Origin: SAR202 cluster bacterium Casp-Chloro-G3
GTDB lineage: Bacteria; Chloroflexota; Dehalococcoidia; Lucifugimonadales; UBA3495
Reading direction: 5' to 3'
Length of the DNA: 56,472 nt
Assembly (NCBI GenBank): GCA_002816715.1
Contig: MUCJ01000033.1
Coordinates: 1 to 56,472, forward strand
Each line of letters starts with the position of its first letter. Within the stretch, counting starts at the first letter, position 1. Below the pieces are notes generated by a model. It was not told the DNA's origin. It made no database searches and saw nothing but the letters and a program-made list of their open reading frames with translations. Below are positions 54,178-56,472 of the stretch, piece after piece. A program made the position numbers and the translations under genes.

Positions 54178-55047
54178 TTAGCTCATGTAGCGCCCGACTA
54201 TCGGCGCCAGCTTGTGTTTGATCTCTTCGGGGATTCCCTGAGGGCGGGTAATGATGGCGTCCTGCAAGGCATTTGCACAGGGGCAATTTCGTTCCTGGCC
54301 CAGCTTGGCAATCACCCGCCGAATCATCTCTTTGGAGTTGGCCACATTCTTCATTAAATTTTGCACCACCATCTCGACGGTGACGGTCTCGTTAGACTCA
54401 TGCCAGCAGTCGTAGTCGGTGATCCAGGCCATGGTGGCGTAGCACATTTCGGCTTCCCGGGCCAGCTTGGCTTCAGGAAGCGCGGTCATACCGATGATGT
54501 CAGCGCCCCAAGCCCGGTACATGAACGACTCAGCCTTGGTGGAAAATGCCGGGCCTTCCATCACCACCATAGTGCCGCCGTGATGGGCAGTCAAACTCAT
54601 CTCCTGGGCAGACTGATAAATGGCGTGACTGGCATCGCTGCAAAACGGCTCAGCAAACCCGATATGCACCACCATGCCCTCGTCGAAGAAGCTGTTGGCC
54701 CGCTGGCGAGTGCGGTCGATAAGCTGGTTAGGCACGACCAAATCTAGGGGGGCAAATTCTTCCTTGAGGCTTCCTACCGCGCTCACCGAGATGATGCGCT
54801 GCACGCCCAGGGTTTTCAGAGCGTAGATATTGGCCCGCACCGGAATGTGCGAGGGATTGATACGGTGCCCCCGACCGTGACGCGGCAAAAATGCCACCGG
54901 CTCTCCCTCCAACGTACCCAGCACAATCGCATCGCTGGGCTTACCGAAGGGAGTGTCAATTTCAATGAAATCAACGTTCTCCAGCCCCTCAATTTCGTAG
55001 AGGCCGCTGCCGCCGATTATTGCTGTATTTGCTTCTCGTCGGTTCAT
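54178..55047 (-). CDS. mtnP: S-methyl-5'-thioadenosine phosphorylase
   Basis: Phosphorolysis of methylthioadenosine to adenine and methylthioribose-1-phosphate, 289 residues. The purine-nucleoside-phosphorylase fold is shown by IIGGSGLYEIEG, the LPRHGRGHRINPSHIPVRAN block and the C-terminal GPAFSTKAESFMYRAWGADIIGMTALPEAKLAREAEM (cited in part). The GMTALPE segment with Asp-neighbourhood favours MTA over other nucleosides. Its product is the substrate of MtnA, encoded immediately upstream in the same operon. Confidence 0.95.
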   Translation of the reverse strand: MNRREANTAIIGGSGLYEIEGLENVDFIEIDTPFGKPSDAIVLGTLEGEPVAFLPRHGRGHRINPSHIPVRANIYALKTLGVQRIISVSAVGSLKEEFAPLDLVVPNQLIDRTRQRANSFFDEGMVVHIGFAEPFCSDASHAIYQSAQEMSLTAHHGGTMVVMEGPAFSTKAESFMYRAWGADIIGMTALPEAKLAREAEMCYATMAWITDYDCWHESNETVTVEMVVQNLMKNVANSKEMIRRVIAKLGQERNCPCANALQDAIITRPQGIPEEIKHKLAPIVGRYMS

Positions 55048-55067
55048 TTAAGATTTAGCCATTATAT

Positions 55068-56111
55068 TCAGGCGCTTGCCGCCAGCTTAAGGCTTTCCAA
55101 ATATGGGGAGCGGCAGACGCCGTTCTCAGTGACAATCGCCTCAATGTACCGCTGGGGAGTCACATCAAAGGCTGGGTTCAGGGCCTCGACCCCCACCGGA
55201 GCGGTGGGTTTCCCCTGGAAATGGGTAACCTCTTCCGACGGTCTTTCTTCAATCTGTATCTCGTCCCCACTGGCCAGACTGAGATCGACAGTGCTGATGG
55301 GAGCGGCCACGTAGAAGGGTATCCCGTTCTCCTTGGCCAGCACCGCCAGCGAGTAAGTGCCGATTTTGTTGGCGGTATCCCCGTTGGCGGCGATGCGGTC
55401 GGCCCCAGTAATCACACAGCCAATACGACCCTGCCGCATCAGCATACCCGCCGCCGAGTCAACAATAAGGGTTGATGGGATACCCAATTGCTGAAACTCC
55501 CAGGCGGTTAGTCGCGCGCCCTGCAAGAACGGACGAGTCTCGGTGTTAAAGACCTCAAACCGTCGGCCCGCTTCCCAGCTAGCGCGAATCACTCCAACCG
55601 CAGTACCAAAAGCGGCTGTCGCCAGCGCGCCGGCATTGCAGTGAGTCAAGACCGAGCCACCCTCAGGAATCAGGTCTTTGCCCAAATCTCCCATCCGCCG
55701 GTTTATCGCTTCATCCTCTTCTTGGATACGTTGGGCCTCAGCCAGCAACGTATCGGCCATATGGTTCAAGTCGGGCACCGATTCAGCTACCTGAAGCATC
55801 CGCTGGACTGCCCAGCGTAGATTCACCGCGGTGGGTCGGGCCGCCTCTATTTGAGCACCGGCTGCTGTAAGTCGGGCCATGAACTCGGCCTGGTCGACTG
55901 CCTGAACTTCGCGGGCGGCCATCGCTACGGCGTAGGCCGCCGTGACGCCGATGGCCGGAGCGCCCCGCACCTGCATGTCCCGAATGGCGTTGGTGGCCGC
56001 CCGGTAGTCACGAATCTCAATTGTTATTTGCTCTAGGGGTAGACGGGTCTGGTCCAACAGTTTCAGCACACCGTTATCCCACAGTATCGGTCTAATCTCA
56101 GCCAACCCCAC
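55068..56111 (-). CDS. mtnA: S-methyl-5-thioribose-1-phosphate isomerase
   Basis: Converts methylthioribose-1-phosphate to the ribulose form in methionine salvage, 347 residues. The eIF2B-like fold carries the Cys in LTHCNAGALATA and Asp in ITGADRIAANGDTANKIGTY, the positions of the catalytic pair. The GTG at 56111 follows AAGG; a TTG at 56105 is an alternative. First gene after the SAM riboswitch. Later salvage genes (mtnK, mtnB, mtnC) are not in the window. Confidence 0.95.
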   Translation of the reverse strand: MGLAEIRPILWDNGVLKLLDQTRLPLEQITIEIRDYRAATNAIRDMQVRGAPAIGVTAAYAVAMAAREVQAVDQAEFMARLTAAGAQIEAARPTAVNLRWAVQRMLQVAESVPDLNHMADTLLAEAQRIQEEDEAINRRMGDLGKDLIPEGGSVLTHCNAGALATAAFGTAVGVIRASWEAGRRFEVFNTETRPFLQGARLTAWEFQQLGIPSTLIVDSAAGMLMRQGRIGCVITGADRIAANGDTANKIGTYSLAVLAKENGIPFYVAAPISTVDLSLASGDEIQIEERPSEEVTHFQGKPTAPVGVEALNPAFDVTPQRYIEAIVTENGVCRSPYLESLKLAASA

Positions 56112-56131
56112 TCACCTTGGCAAAAATGCCC

Positions 56132-56158
56132 AAAAAAAAACTTCCCAAATTAGAGAAG
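56132..56158 (-). terminator. Riboswitch-controlled terminator upstream of mtnA
   Basis: Stem CTTCTC/GGGAAG (6 bp) followed by nine T residues on the minus strand. Its 5' arm AGCTTCT (56154-56160) can instead pair with GGGAGCT (56184-56190), which includes the 3' side of the aptamer P1 stem. The two structures exclude each other, giving a terminator/antiterminator switch. Confidence 0.85.
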
Positions 56159-56187
56159 CTCAGTTATTAATCGATATTACTTAAGCT

Positions 56188-56307
56188 CCCTCATCTCTCG
56201 CCCCCAATGGGGACGTCGGATTTGGCACCGTGTCCCGCTGTCTAGCCGACAGCTAGGCCGGTTGCCTGGCATCATAGGGCCGCTCCCTCCGCCGTTCTGG
56301 ATAAGGG
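56188..56307 (-). promoter_or_regulatory. SAM-I riboswitch (S-box)
   Basis: The minus strand has the S-box landmarks: P1 strand CCCTTATC (56300-56307) pairing with GATGAGGG (56188-56195), then CCAGAACGGCGGAGGGA, CCCTATGATGCCAGGCAACC and, further, GGTGCCAAATCC. It heads the mtnA-mtnP-rhodanese-ahcY-metK operon, so SAM excess would stop the whole set. Alignment by eye is close to the consensus. Confidence 0.95.
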
Positions 56308-56341
56308 ATCCAGATCCTTATTCAGCTGTTAACCTTGGTTA

Positions 56342-56370
56342 ATACTACTAAGGGCCTGCTTTACTGTCAA
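56342..56370 (-). promoter_or_regulatory. Promoter of the SAM-riboswitch operon
   Basis: Minus-strand TTGACA (56365-56370), 17-bp spacer, TAGTAT (56342-56347). The expected start, near 56335, precedes the aptamer by about 28 bases. Confidence 0.75.
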
Positions 56371-56372
56371 GC

Positions 56373-56401
56373 TTGACTGTCGAAAGTCCGGGACTTCTAA
56401 T
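56373..56401 (+). promoter_or_regulatory. Divergent promoter toward the right edge
   Basis: TTGACT (56373-56378), 17-bp spacer, TCTAAT (56396-56401). It shares a palindrome, GTCAAGCTTGAC at 56366-56377, with the minus-strand promoter. Any gene it drives lies beyond the window. Confidence 0.5.
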
Positions 56402-56442
56402 TGCATGGATGGCCCTCACCTCGACCTTGCTCCGCTCGGCTA

Positions 56443-56465
56443 CCCCTCTCCCTGAGGGAGAGGGG
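56443..56465. repeat. Short perfect inverted repeat at the window edge
   Basis: CCCCTCTCCC / GGGAGAGGGG with a TGA loop (10-bp arms). It is followed by CCGGGGG up to the last base; this form is common in dispersed palindromic repeats and may continue outside. Confidence 0.7.
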
Positions 56466-56472
56466 CCGGGGG

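Overview
This 56.5 kb window looks like part of a bacterial chromosome, with moderately high GC, mostly short intergenic gaps and long co-directional gene blocks. The gene set suggests a Chloroflexota-like organism (Dehalococcoidia/SAR202-type). That placement is my inference from general resemblance (short-form AhcY, zinc-type ribosomal proteins, palindromic intergenic repeats) and has not been checked by any search. No tRNA, rRNA or CRISPR array was seen.

Layout. (1) 1-2666: a complete IS21-family element (istA/istB) whose left terminus is exactly base 1. (2) 2.7-10.1 kb: proA, a small unknown gene, a minus-strand peroxiredoxin-like gene with an in-frame UGA at its redox-active cysteine position (a strong selenoprotein candidate), an amidohydrolase, a Mug/ThpR/AlkA nucleic-acid repair and processing group, then ffh. 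(3) 10.7-20.3 kb: a SbcC/Rad50-like ATPase, a PPOX flavoprotein, a 690-residue three-part fusion (DHDPS-like aldolase, MfnB-like synthase, TusA-like domain), mutM and ileS. ileS carries a palindromic repeat inserted in frame. (4) 20.4-26.6 kb: a glycine-zipper membrane protein with a leaderless promoter, then a TPP-riboswitch operon for salvage of thiamine pyrimidine (ABC transporter, GYD protein, TenA, ThiD). (5) 26.7-48.5 kb: the str, S10, spc and alpha ribosomal operons fused into one run from rpsL to rpsI, including fusA, secY, adk, map, infA, rpoA and truA. A small VRR-NUC nuclease gene is embedded between adk and map. tuf is absent. (6) 48.5-56.4 kb: a CcdA-like membrane protein, a phosphohexomutase, and a SAM-I riboswitch operon mtnA-mtnP-rhodanese-ahcY-metK.

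How the genes work together. The SAM operon makes SAM (MetK), clears S-adenosylhomocysteine (AhcY) and starts methylthioadenosine salvage (MtnP, MtnA), all under one SAM-sensing leader with a visible terminator/antiterminator. The thiamine operon imports a pyrimidine precursor, releases HMP (TenA) and phosphorylates it (ThiD) under TPP control. Both riboswitch operons are fired by promoters whose -35 box abuts a divergent -35 box in a TGTCAA...TTGACA palindrome. At the thiamine locus the divergent partner drives the ribosomal superoperon.

The candidates I consider most novel are the UGA-containing peroxiredoxin with a possible SECIS hairpin, the DHDPS-MfnB-TusA fusion, the in-frame repeat in ileS, and the shared divergent-promoter architecture.
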